A stretch of 60,049 nt of DNA from positions 1 to 60,049 of the forward strand of contig JAKOGH010000254.1 of assembly GCA_024811115.1 (NCBI GenBank). The letters are read 5' to 3'. Positions 36,524-47,301 of the stretch are shown one piece after another; within the stretch, counting starts at the first letter, position 1; every line of letters starts with the position of its first letter. This DNA comes from Terana coerulea (taxonomy: Eukaryota > Basidiomycota > Agaricomycetes > Polyporales > Phanerochaetaceae). A program made the position numbers and the translations under genes. Under the pieces are notes generated by a model. The model did not search any database. It saw only the letters and a program-made list of their open reading frames with translations, and had not been told where the DNA came from.

Positions 36524-39119
36524 TCACACAAACGACACCAGCACCGCCTCGCTCGCACGCAAGTCGATCCCCTGCGCCGCCGCCGCCGTCTGCACGACGA
36601 CCTTCCCGCTCGGCGCGACGAGCGTCCCCTTCTCATACGACTGGCCCGCCCACGTGAGGTTCGCGGTGTCGTCCGCGTGCGCCATGGCCAGCCGGCGGAC
36701 CTCAATCCGTTGCGGCGCTGTCGCGTTGGCGGCGGCGAAGGCGAGGTCGATGTGCACGCTGGGCCGCGTCTGGCCCGCGGCGGCCGCGCTGGCGAGCCAC
36801 GCGGCGAGGTTGACGAAGACGGCGCGTTTGAGGACGCCGGCCTCGTATGCCGCGTAGCCGCTCACGCTGTCGCCCGGCAGCGGGATCTCGACGACGTGCG
36901 GGTGCGAGGACGCGGGTGCGGCGGAGATGAAGGAGTAGATGAGGAGGGCGGCGTAGTAGGACGGCTGGACGTGCGGCGGCTGCGGCGGGCTGAGCGGCGA
37001 GCCGTCGATGATGGAGCGGTTGAGCGCGACGGGCTGGATCTGCGTCACACATGAATATTACGCCGCGTTAGCACGGGGAGAGGAGGCGCGGGAAGGGGGA
37101 CGCACGAAGTTGTACTTGAAGCCGACGCCCTCGTGGAAGAAGAGGCCGGCGATGCCGAGCGTCGCGGCCTGCAGCGTGTAGTCGACGACCCAGAGCGCGG
37201 CGCCGGCGGTGTTCGACACGCCCGGCGCGCCGTGGCACGCGATCGAGCCCGTCTCCCTGCCCTTGCGCATCAGCACCCCCGCCGCGTGCACGCATCATGT
37301 ATAGGGGGACGCACCCAAGAATATAGTCGAACCCGCGCGCGTTGCTCGCCTGGACGTCGGGCACCCAGAGCGTGAGATTGCCGCGCACGGCGGCCTTGCT
37401 CAGGAAGGACACGAGCGGGAAGTCGCCGCCCTGGCAGAACGCGGCGCTGTACCGGTGCTGCGAGATCCTGCCGCCGCCGCCCGCTCATCAGCGCCCCTTG
37501 TTCACACAAATCGAAAATGGGGCGGACGCACGTGGAGACGAGCTGCCCCGCGGGGCTGTCGAGCAGGCCGAGCGCGAAGATCTCGCGCGGGGTGAAGCCC
37601 TGGCCCGCGAACGCGCACGCCTGGACGTGCACGGGCCCCTGCGTGCTCGCGCCCGCGACGTCCGCGACGGCGCGCTCGAAGTTGGCCACGTTCGCGAGGC
37701 TGTCGCGCACGCTTTGCGCGAGCGCCCGCCGCTCGCTGCGCGCGGCGAAGCGGGAGAGCGGCGTGGTTTTCGTGGGCGCGAGCGCGCGGCGGGCGAGCGG
37801 CGTGGCGGTGATGGCTTCGGCGACGGGCGTGGAGACGTTGATCCAGTCGGGCACGTATTGCTGGACGGTCCAGCCTTTGGGGCGCAGGCCGTTGTTGCTG
37901 TACAGGTCGGCTTCGTTGCCTGTGGGTGCCGGTTAGCACAAACGTCCATGCATCTCTGTAGGGAAGGATAACAAGAAAAGGGAGAGTAGGATGGTAGCCG
38001 GCGAGCAAGAGTCGATGGCGGTTTGAGATGAAGGAGGCAAGGAAACGGGCAGGAACTGCGCTGTGACGCACCGACTTCAATCAGGTCGAGCACGACGCCG
38101 GCCTGCTGGACCTCGTCGGAGGCGAACGCGCCGAGGATAGCCTTGGCCATGTTCCCCGCGTTCGTGGGGTCGTCCGCACCGAGGTTGACACCCCAGGTCA
38201 TGTGTGTCCCTGCGCGAGCCTTTGTAAGCACATCGAAGGTGAATGTAGCAAAAGAGCGCACCGGACGGCAGGAACTTGGAGAGCTTGTAGTACTCGTTGC
38301 CGACGGTGATCTTCGTTGCCTCTGGGTAGGGCGTGATTGTGTTCGGAGGCGGGAATTCGTCTTCGTTGATCTATGTTGGTTTTGGGTGTCAGTACATGAT
38401 GGAAAAACAATGACGACAGTGAAGGTGCGAAGGATAGACGGATCCGGCAGACATCGACCGCATAGAGCGAACTGGTCCAAGGCGTCGAGCAACGGTGTGT
38501 CCAGCTGATGACTTGTAAGGCACATACGCTCGCCACAGGCGTTGCCACGCTTGTGGGGAGTGGGAGCGCCAAGCAGAGTCGCGTCGTAGGCAGACTCTGC
38601 ATGACCCAAAACACAAGCAATACGAGGAAAGGCGGGGCTGAGTGGTGGGTGTCCTCCGCACTGACCACAGGCGACAAAACGCCCGCGATGCACCGAATGG
38701 TCATGTACCCAGCACGAGTGCAAATAAGCTCTCTGTCGCGTGAGCCCTCCGCAGCAGTGTCACCGGTTCTCGTATCCCACAACACCACGTCGAAAACCCC
38801 GTCTGCAAAGCACGGCACGCACCGTGACGGTCGGGCTCCAGGTGGTGTGGTCCTCGGAGTTGGCGCCGACGCGAATCTTGGGCGGGGCGCCGGTGAGCTG
38901 CTGGAGCGTCGTGAGCGCGCTGTGCACGAACGCGTTGCGGCTGGTGGTGCCGCTCCAGTCGGGCCAGCGGTCCTGCTCGATGCTGAAGCCGAGGAGGCCG
39001 CGGGGGAGCGGCTGGGCGTTGGCGGGGACGGCGACGGGGAGGGTCGCGTTGGTGGTGGTGCCCTGGGCGAGGGCGGCGGGCAGCAGGAGGCAGAGGGCGA
39101 GGACGGCGCGGCGGGACAT
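36524..39119 (-). CDS. GH79-family beta-glucuronidase/heparanase-like enzyme, secreted
   Basis: ATG 39119 opens a signal peptide (MSRRAVLALCLLLPAALAQ). The GH79 hallmark GLLGFSIEQDRWPDWSG follows, then PPKIRVGANSEDHTTW, GNEYYKLSKFLPSG and THMTWGVNLGADD. The presumed acid/base Glu is in LIEVGNEADLYSNNG, split by an intron. The candidate nucleophile region is ETGSIACHGAPGVSNTAG, with HEGVGFKYN behind it. The C-terminal beta-domain (about 37040-36524, containing IQPVALNRSIIDG) is typical of fungal members. Family enzymes release glucuronic acid, often 4-O-methylated, from arabinogalactan side chains or other glycans outside the cell. The gene is strongly GC-rich and Ala-rich compared with its left neighbours. 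The frame appears intact across about six introns. Confidence 0.93.
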
Positions 39120-39899
39120 GGCGGGGACGTGCAGGACGGGTGCCGTGCTGGGACGCACCAGTGCACCGCGCAGGCATACTTATACGGGCGCGGTGGGAGG
39201 TAGGCTGCCTGGTTCGAAGGAGGCTCGCGCTTGGAAGATTCGAATGGAGTGCGAAGGAGTGCGAAGTCGGGGGCGGAGGTCAGCGGATGGCGAGGGACGA
39301 GGGCGTACGCGGTCGCCTTCGCGCGAGCCGCGCTGTGTGTGTTCGTGATAGGGCACCGCGATGTCTTGATTCACGCCGTCTGCCCGAACTCGCCTGGCGC
39401 GAGCGCAGGTCACAATAAGGGCTGCGCGGGTGCGCTGCCAGGGTCGCGTCTCGTGTCCGCAGGAGAAGAGCGGCGCGACACCAGCTGACGTACGCCGAGC
39501 ATGTGGCGTGGAGGACGCGAAGCGTCACAGCGCGGTCACACAGGGCGTGATGGGGCACCTGAGCAGCCCGGACCGTGCCCTCGCTTTCGTCTCTCTCTCC
39601 TCGACCACCACCACCGCCGCCTTTGGCTCGCTCTCGTGCACGGGCGATCTGGACACCTGCGCTCGCCGCTTTCAAATTGCAGGATCGACGACTGCCCCAT
39701 CCTGCTCATCGCTGCTCGCGGCGTCGGATCCAGGCCCAGACGACCGCTGCACCCGCTGCCTTCGCTTACACCTGCCGGCCTTCCTCTCGCTCGCCCAACT
39801 TTCAATACCCTTTCCGTGCACCGCGCTTGACTTTTTTTACACTACTCGTTTCCGACGCACTTTCCTTCCGCCGCCCACTTTGTGATACCTGCTTGATGA
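39120..39899. other. GC-rich intergenic region
   Basis: Divergent spacer between the GH79 gene and a possible plus-strand gene. The part at 39590-39890 is pyrimidine-rich with T runs, like a plus-strand fungal core promoter or leader. Long open frames on several strands are explained by base composition. Confidence 0.45.
39174..39185 (-). promoter_or_regulatory. TATA element of GH79 gene
   Basis: GTATAAGTATGC on the minus strand, 55-65 bp before the ATG. The same element, with at most one change, precedes P450-1 and P450-2. Confidence 0.7.
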
Positions 39900-40513
39900 G
39901 ACATTAGGCATGCCGTATCGCTGCGGTGCACGAAGCGGACGATTCCCGAGCCGACGGCGGCTCTGCGGTGCTGAGGGAAGTGCGAGCCGGCTTCGACGCT
40001 TCGCCAGGTTGCGAGGTTGCCGAGAAAAGGTGTGATACGCAAGATGTCGTAAAAAGACGGGCTGTTGGTGAGTTATATTGCTATCCCTTGACTGATATTT
40101 TCTTTTTCGTGCACAGCTACGCGGACCATCCCCGAGGCTGCGGTGCTGAGCAACTGCAAATTGGCCAGCGAGGATGTTGCTGGTCAACATGCTGCGTGAC
40201 ATGTCGTCGAGAGACGGCTTTGCCGGAAATCCAGTGAGTCACGTTCCTATTCTTCAGGTCCTTAGACTGATATTTATATCACCTTCCGCAGCAGTTGTAC
40301 CTCCACTGGCTTCTCAAGATCCCACAGCTTAACGCTATTTTACGTATAGGAACCGCCGGGACGTTGATTCCTGCCTGCCTACGCTTCGCTACCTGTCTTC
40401 GCGCACGCTTTGTGCTCCAACCTCGGCGTGGTCCCCGCCATGACGCTCTACACACCGCTCTAGAGAGGGCCAATGACACATGGCGATTGGCCTGCGCGTG
40501 CGTCTTTGCATGA
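39900..40513 (+). CDS. Possible small spliced gene, unknown function
   Basis: Two well-formed plus-strand introns mark a transcript. One runs from about 40070 (GTGAGTTATATT) to GTGCACAG at about 40117, with a CTGAT branch site. The other runs from about 40231 (GTGAGTCACG) to TTCCGCAG at about 40293, also with CTGAT. Joining exon 1 to exon 2 gives DVVKRRAVATRTIPEAAV. Joining exon 2 to exon 3 gives SSRDGFAGNPQLYLHWLL in another frame of exon 2. One reading therefore needs a one-base change within exon 2, plausible given errors elsewhere in the window. No convincing start ATG is in frame. I recognise no family. A non-coding spliced RNA is the alternative. Confidence 0.35.
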
Positions 40514-41332
40514 TAGATCAAGGTAGAGTATGAGGACAAAACAGGGCGGGTAGCTCCAGCGTCAACGAGCGAGGGCCAAAGGCATTAGGTGTCCCTCTCT
40601 GCATATTTTGAAGTCGTCGTCGGCGACCACAGTCTTTTTCGACACCATGGTCGTTCCGTGGGCATGGGAAGGGGGAGAGGAAGCCGAGCGAATTGTACCG
40701 TATTGTGGAGTCCCAGCGATCAACCAGGTTCGCACATGAGGTGAGTCGCCATTCGCTGAGCACTCAAGCGTTGCGCGTACGAACCAGTCCGGGCCGCCCG
40801 CGCTGTTTCTTTTCACGCAAGCGCTTGCCTGGGGGCATCAACAAGGCCTTGAAGCTCTGCTGGGTGCTCCCATAACAGAACAGCAGTGCGTGCCGCGGCG
40901 CGTACGGTAGTTCATGTAGCGGCTGCATTAAAAACTTATTGCAGCCACTATATGCACTCCCGGTGCGTTCCGGTTTACCTTCTCATGCACTGGCGAATGA
41001 AATTGTGCGATGGCTCAAGCCTCTCGTCGACATGGCTGACTCTCGATGGTGCATCCCTGGCAGGCTACGGCTGCGTCTGGTGGCAGACAGGACGTTGGGA
41101 CGGGCATGTGTTCATGGCTTGGGGCTACTGCTACTGTACGAGGCGCGCAAAGAATGACGAGCAAGAGGAACATCATCAAGTGCGAGCACCGATGGTGTAC
41201 CCAAGTAGTATGACATTATGGTATATTATATGTATAGATAATCTGCACCAAAACACTCGAACCAAGCCGACATCCCCATCTCAACCCCGTCCGTAAACAT
41301 GCGCCCTACAGCGCCGATGCCGATGGCGCGGA
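40514..41332. other. Intergenic region
   Basis: No gene recognised. The right part is the 3' flank of P450-1, with AT-rich sequence around 41215-41245 that may hold its polyadenylation signals. Confidence 0.45.
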
Positions 41333-43748
41333 CTACGTCGCAATGGCCTCCACCGTGAGCGGCAAGCTCGGCTGTGCGTCCGCGCCGACGGACGGGTACG
41401 CGATGTTGGCGAAGTTCCAGCGGATGTGCGCGTGCGCGCCGGCGGCGGGGCGTGAAGCAGAAGGCGCGCAGGAGCGTCGCGAGGGCGACCTCTGCGGCGG
41501 TTGGTGTCACTAAAAAGCACAGCAAGGAGAAAGAGGCGGGGCGTACTCATTTCGAGCTGCGAGAACTTGAAGCCGCTGTGGCGGGAGATCCATAGTCAGG
41601 CGTGCTCGCACTGGAGGAGCTGCGAGAGACTCACATGCACGCGTGGCCTCCGCCCAGGAACGTCATCCTAGCCCCAAAATCACCCAGTGAGCATCCAACC
41701 ATGTCCTCGGCAATGACACGCACAAGTTGGAGTAGACACCCGGCAGCTGCGCCGCGCTCACGCGCTCGGGGATGCTCCCGTCGAGCCAGCGCGCAGGGCG
41801 CCACGCCTCCGCGTCGTCGCCCCAGAGTGCGCGGTTGCGGTTGCACGCGTAGATGCCGACGAGGACCGTGGTGCCCTTCGGCACGGGCACGGCGTCGAGC
41901 GTGCTTCCGTCGGCGCATCGCAGCGGCGCGGATAGCGGGAGGACAGCGTCGAGGTGGGCTCTGCGGGCTGGTGTTAGTAACAGGACGGGCGGGGCGTGGA
42001 CATCGGTGGCTTACTCGCGCACGACGGAGGGGAAGGGCGGGTATCTGGAGACGTCAATGAGCCACCAGTCACTGTTCAGGCGAGAACGCCGCTTACACGC
42101 GCAGCGTCTCGCGGCACACCGCGTCCAGGAGCGGCAGCGCGACGAGGGCGTCGTACGCGATGTCCCCGCCGCCCGTCTTGCTCGCCGCGTCCACGATCTC
42201 TGTGCGCAGCGCGTCTTGCACGTCGCGGTGCGTCGCAGAGGAGGTGCAGGATGCGCGCGAGCGCGTTGGACGTCGTGTCCGTGCCGGCAAACGTTATGAG
42301 GCTAGGGCGAATCCGCAAGTCAGTGCCGGAGCCCGTGTGCGAGGTGGGTGTGATACGCACGAGACTTACGCGATGAGCTCGTCTTCGGGGAGTCTATCCT
42401 CGTCGGACGCTTCCATATTCGCCCGCACTAATAAACGCGCGTCAGCCGCGTAGATTACGCCAAAGTATGCTTACACGCACGCAGGACACTCATGAGGTCG
42501 CGTCCCTCATCCATGCCAATTTTCAGGTCCTGGTCGCCCGTCACGAGTTTCTGCTTCTGCGCAGTGTAGATCTCCGCGGAGGTCTCGTCGAGCATGTCGA
42601 CTATGGCGTTCAACTCGCGCACGGCGCGGGACGGGAGCCACGCGACCATGCGGGCAAACAGGCGCTTGAAGAACGGGCGGTCCCGCTGGAAGTCGGTCAG
42701 CGGCGCGAGGAGCGGCATCACGGCGCGCATGTCGTACATGCAGCGCATGAGCGTCGGTCTGTGCGGGTGTTTGTGAGCGATTGAAACTAGTGACGGACGG
42801 AAGTAGACGTGCACCGCGGCCTTGAGCGCGTCGCCGTACGCGTTCGGCGCGCTTTCTGCGAGCGCGTCGAACGAGTGCCCAAGCGCGCCACGCCCGACGA
42901 GCTCGAGCGCCGCGCGGCCGATCCAGCCGAGCATGTCGACCTCCCCAGCGCCGGCGTGAGCCTCAAGCTCAGCAGCGATGCCAGACTGGAGCTGCATGGG
43001 ACATGTCAGGATCTAGCAGGCATCGAGGCTGCGAAGGCAGCAAGATCACGCACTCTGTGAATGACTTCGTAGAAGATGGGCGTCACGCGGCGCATGTGCG
43101 CAATGGAGAACACAGGGTTCAACATTTTGCGCTGGCGGCGGTGGTGCGCGCCTGCAGGACGTCAGACTGACATACGTTTGGAGGTGCTGTGACGACGTAC
43201 CTTGAGTAGCGACGAGCGAGGACCCGAACATCAGCCAGCGTGAGCTGCGGGAATCACATGCGTCAGAAACGGGGTGGACAGGGGCGGGGCACGCGACGCA
43301 CGCGAGCTCCACTGTGGACTCTTCGTAGACGTCTTGGTCCTTGAGAATAATGTGCTGCAGAGCCTTAGGGTCAAAGACGTAAAGCACCCTCGCCTGGATT
43401 CCAGTCGTCAGCAGGTCTCACACTTCAAAAAGACAGGAGAGTCACGTACGCCGAGCGCGCCGCGCAGCTTCACCACCTGGCCGTAGTCTCGGGTGAGCGA
43501 GTCCGAGAACGCCCAGCCGTCCCTGTCTTGAAACTGCGCCAGGTTGCCTACAACGGCGGTATCAGCCTTTTGGCAATGCTGCACAGCGGGGGGAAACCTA
43601 TTGTGTTACCTTGCACGAAGGATGGCGAGGGTGGGCCTGGGATATTGTCCAGTGGGGACTGGACGACAAACCGTCTGACGAGCCCCCACAGCTGCCAGCA
43701 CACGAACGTTGCAAACGTGTAGGATAGCGTAGTGAGAAAATCGAGCAT
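41333..43748 (-). CDS. Cytochrome P450, tandem copy 1
   Basis: ATG 43748 begins a membrane anchor (MLDFLTTLSYTFATFVCW), followed by the proline hinge DNIPGPPSPS. P450 landmarks follow: VFDPKALQHIILKDQDVYEE, GRAALELVGRGALGHSFD, I-helix FAGTDTTSN, K-helix ETLR, PERW-like ARWLDG, and the heme-binding segment FLGGGHACIGFKFSQLEM. The conserved Arg of FxxGxRxCxG is His here. An intron interrupts the codon after the heme Cys, as in copies 2-4. Microsomal monooxygenase; substrate unknown. It is GC-richer than the other copies. Two frame breaks are seen, an extra base near 42238 (between ARILHLL and THRDVQDAL) and one in the G run at 41447-41450, after which SVGADAQPSLPLTVEA resumes. Confidence 0.95.
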
Positions 43749-44198
43749 AGAACGAATGATCAGAAGAAGGATATCAACTGTTGGACTGGTGACGCGAGTG
43801 TGCTGGCAGTGGGTGCCGATATGGTTGTGGTGGACAGGGGCAAACCAGCTGGCATACTTATACATACTGCCCACAGCCAACTTGTACGTCCAACGGCCAT
43901 GTTGGATATCCCGCACATCGGAGAACCACTTGTAGGCGTGAGAGTCCATCCACTATTGATACCGAGCGCTTAGGGGCCGAGGCGGCCTCGAAAACGCAGG
44001 CAGAACTCCCGGACATCGGCATTCGACAACTGGAGAATACGACGCCACAAGCCGAATCGGTAGAGATGGGGCGATATATTCACAGATTACAACAATGCTG
44101 TGCCTATCATACGAAGTCTTATTTGGATTCTGAAGCGAGATAAGAGAATGAACTGAGTGATAATAATGACTGAGACTAACCTACAAACAACTCGCAGT
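43749..44198. other. Spacer between P450 copies 1 and 2
   Basis: Promoter of P450-1 and 3' flank of P450-2. Nothing else is recognised. Confidence 0.55.
43852..43863 (-). promoter_or_regulatory. TATA element of P450-1
   Basis: GTATAAGTATGC on the minus strand, about 105 bp before the ATG and identical to the GH79 element. Confidence 0.7.
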
Positions 44199-46637
44199 TC
44201 ATGTACTGCCCTCCACAGCCTCCACCTTCAGCGGCATGCTGGGCTTTTCGCTCATCCCGACTGACGGATAGTCGACAGCCTCACGGTTCCAGATGATGTT
44301 CGCGTTCTCCCCGGAAGCGAGCGAGAAGCGGAAGGACCGCAGCAGGGTAACCAGAACGACCTCTACAAGAGAGGGTCAGCCAAGAAACCGAGGAGCGGAG
44401 ATGGGCACAGACGTACTCATCTCAAGTTGGGAGAATTTAAAGCCACTACACACGGGTTAATCGGCTTATTCCACCAGATAATGGGATATTTGACACTCAC
44501 ATGCAAGCGCGACTACCGCCTAGGAAAGTCATCCTGTGAACAGTTTGCATCTCAGCCTCAGGTGCTGTACCTGAAAGTGGAATATGACTCACAGATTTGA
44601 ATATATCCCGGGAATCCTGGCGTTGCTGACGCTGTCGGGTATGCTGCCATCCAACCACCGCTCGGGTTTCCACTCCTCGGCGTCGTCGCCCCATATTGCC
44701 TTGTTCCGGTTGCAGGAGTAGATCGCGATCACGATCTGTGTGCCCTTGGGTACAGGAACAGCGTCGATGACGGAGCCGTCGGTGCAGGTCAGCGGCGTTG
44801 ACAGCGGCAGGACCATATCTTGCTGTGCACTATGAAATGACACGTCAAACTACGTGGTGGTAGGTCAAAAGAAAAGTATGCTTACACTCTGTCAACAAGT
44901 GAAACAGGAGAATGGCTGACCGGACGACAGGGGTATCTGTTAGTAGGGAATCTAAGCATAAAATGTGGGCATGCTCACAGCCTCAAAGTTTCCCTACAGA
45001 CGGCGTCCAGGAAAGGGAGCTCGACCAGATCGTCGTACTCGAGGTCCACGCCGTCCGTCCTGCTGTAAGCTTCCAGAATCTCGCTGCGCAGTTTATCTTG
45101 AGCAGCCTGGTTGGTCGAGAGCAAATGGAGGATGCGCGCGACAGCGTTGGAAGTGGTGTCCGTCCCAGCAAATGTTATGGTCCTTAACAGAAATATGTCA
45201 GTTGATGATTCTCGGGAAGATTCATGAATACTTACGATATCTGGGCAATAAGCTCCTCTTCAGGTAGCCGGTCTTCCTCAGAAGCTTCCATGTTTGCGCG
45301 CACTTATACAGCAATCTTAGATACGCTGCGTGAAGACAAGAGCGTAATCACTCACAGAGAACGCTCATCAAGTCTCGTCCTTCACCCATCCCATGCTTCA
45401 AGTCCAAGTCGCCCTCTACAAGCATTTTCTTTTTCTTGGCGTAGATTTCTCTTGAAGTCTTATCCATAGTGTCGATTATGCGCTTCGACTCGTGGGTAGC
45501 ACTGGACGGTACCCAGTTCACTATACCAGTCAACAGCCACTTGAGTAGGGGCGGTCTTTCTGCATCTCAATCAGAGGCAAAGAGATGTTCATGGTTATGA
45601 TCCACTGCACGATGGCGCGCACGATCGTAGGCCTATTCGACCATAACAAGTGAGCATAGAATGCGACAGCACATACGTTAAGCGAACATACACAAAAGCT
45701 TTGAGTGCCTCTCCGTATTCGTTAGGTGCATCCTCGACAAGTGGGTCGAATGAATGTCCAAGTGCACCTTGCCCAACGAGCTCCAGAGCTGCCCGTCCCA
45801 TCCATGCGAGAACATCGACTTCATTGTTGCCCGCACTACCTTTAATTTTCTTGGAAATGCCGGCTTGAAGCTGGAGTAAAAGGAGTGAGAGGAAGGTCTT
45901 GATGCTCTGTAGTCACGGAAGGTTTGGTATGGAACGCACTCGGTGAATGACTTCATAAAATATGGGCGTCATCCTTCGCATGTGAGCGATCGAGAAAACA
46001 GGGTTCAGCATCTTCCGTTGGCGACGGTGGTGGTCACCTGCTATGAATCAGGCCAAGGTACCATTGTAGGTGCTGTCATAATGCGCACCCATAGTTGTCA
46101 ACAGCCCGGGTCCAAACGCCAGCCAACGTAAGCTGCACAAGTGGCACTTTCATCAGCCATGGAACACATTGAAGTGGGCCAAGGAGAATTACGCTTGTGT
46201 GAGCCTAGATTCCTCGTATACGTCCTGGTCCTTCAATATTACATGCTGCAAAGCCTTGGGATCGTAAACCCAAAGGTCCTTTCCTGGAGCCAATCATTAG
46301 TAAGGCGGATGCTTACTGCAATGGCTTGTGAAGGACGCACCCCGAGAACTCCGTTTACTTTTGCCACTTGGCCATAGTTCCGTCCAATCTCATCCATAAA
46401 CTCCCAAGCACCTTTACCGCTCAGCTGAACCATGTTTCCTTGAGAGACAGTCGTCAATACTTCTGCACCATGCCCGCGCGACTGTGCTTGCTATATACCT
46501 GTGATGATAGATGCCGCGGGTGGGCCGGGGATGTTGTCGAGTGAGGACTTGGTGACGAACGGTTTGATGATTCGCCATACTTGCCAACCCGCGAGGATTA
46601 CAAGCGTCCAGAGCAGCGAAGTAAGCATAAAAGGCAT
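44199..46637 (-). CDS. Cytochrome P450, tandem copy 2
   Basis: ATG 46637, anchor MLTSLLWTLVILAGWQVW, hinge DNIPGPPAAS. The protein contains GRAALELVGQGALGHSFD, an I-helix with FAGTDTTSN, K-helix ETLRL, and SCNRNKAIWGDDAEEWKPER. The heme segment is FLGGSRACIGFKFSQLE with the usual Arg. The C-terminus SVGMSEKPSMPLKVEAVEG matches copies 3 and 4. It is clearly a tandem duplicate, with introns at the same places. One base appears to be missing from the G run 45548-45551: MQKDRP and LLKWLLTGIVNWVPSS are in different frames with no intron between. Microsomal monooxygenase; the CYP family cannot be set by eye. Confidence 0.95.
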
Positions 46638-47301
46638 TGGTTTTTCGTAGTTTGTTTCTCCGAGTTGGCTGAGTTCTGGAAGTGCGCATGAAAGGGATTA
46701 TGAGATCCCAGGAAGCGAGAGATGAGAGGTCGCGCACCTGCACGCGTACTTATACGAAGCACAGCCGCAGTCTGCGGGGTTCGTTTGCCAGCCTCCTATC
46801 CGCATACAACCGAGCCGCATGACTCCTCCTCGCTGACCGTGTTTAGGCCGCACTGCGCAGCGACCAGGAATGCAATATCGGGTGAAGTCGCCATATGTGT
46901 AATTGATGGTTGATGAAACCGCTGGCCAACGGAACGCACTGAACGCTTCTGAATGCCGTGTTGAACGTTGATTGTCAGAATATGCAGGACAGTGGTATAC
47001 CACGGCGATTGTAGTCCGTGGCGTGGATAAGAATGCTCGGGAGGTGGTGTACGAGTTGGGTAAGAGCAGAGGTTTGGCTATCAACATTGCAATTCCCACC
47101 TGGGCCTGGTGGCGCGGCAACACTCGGGCCGCTAAACCGAGTGCCAAGTACGCGTTACTTACCCCCACTATTCGCTATTTTCAAACGTTAACATAAGCCT
47201 CAGGCAACTTATCCATTAGCAGTCTTATCCACGAATAAAGAGTCAAATAGGCTGCAATAATCCCCCAAATGTTATATGCGCAGGTGTAAATTCAGCGTAA
47301 A
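46638..47301. other. Spacer between P450 copies 2 and 3
   Basis: Promoter of P450-2 and 3' flank of P450-3. No further feature. Confidence 0.55.
46744..46755 (-). promoter_or_regulatory. TATA element of P450-2
   Basis: GTATAAGTACGC on the minus strand, about 110 bp before the ATG. One base differs from the P450-1 and GH79 elements. Confidence 0.7.

Noticed and set aside
39430..39907. Long plus-strand frames before the putative small gene
   Set aside because: They lie in a pyrimidine-rich leader-like region and encode only low-complexity Pro/Ser/Leu sequence.
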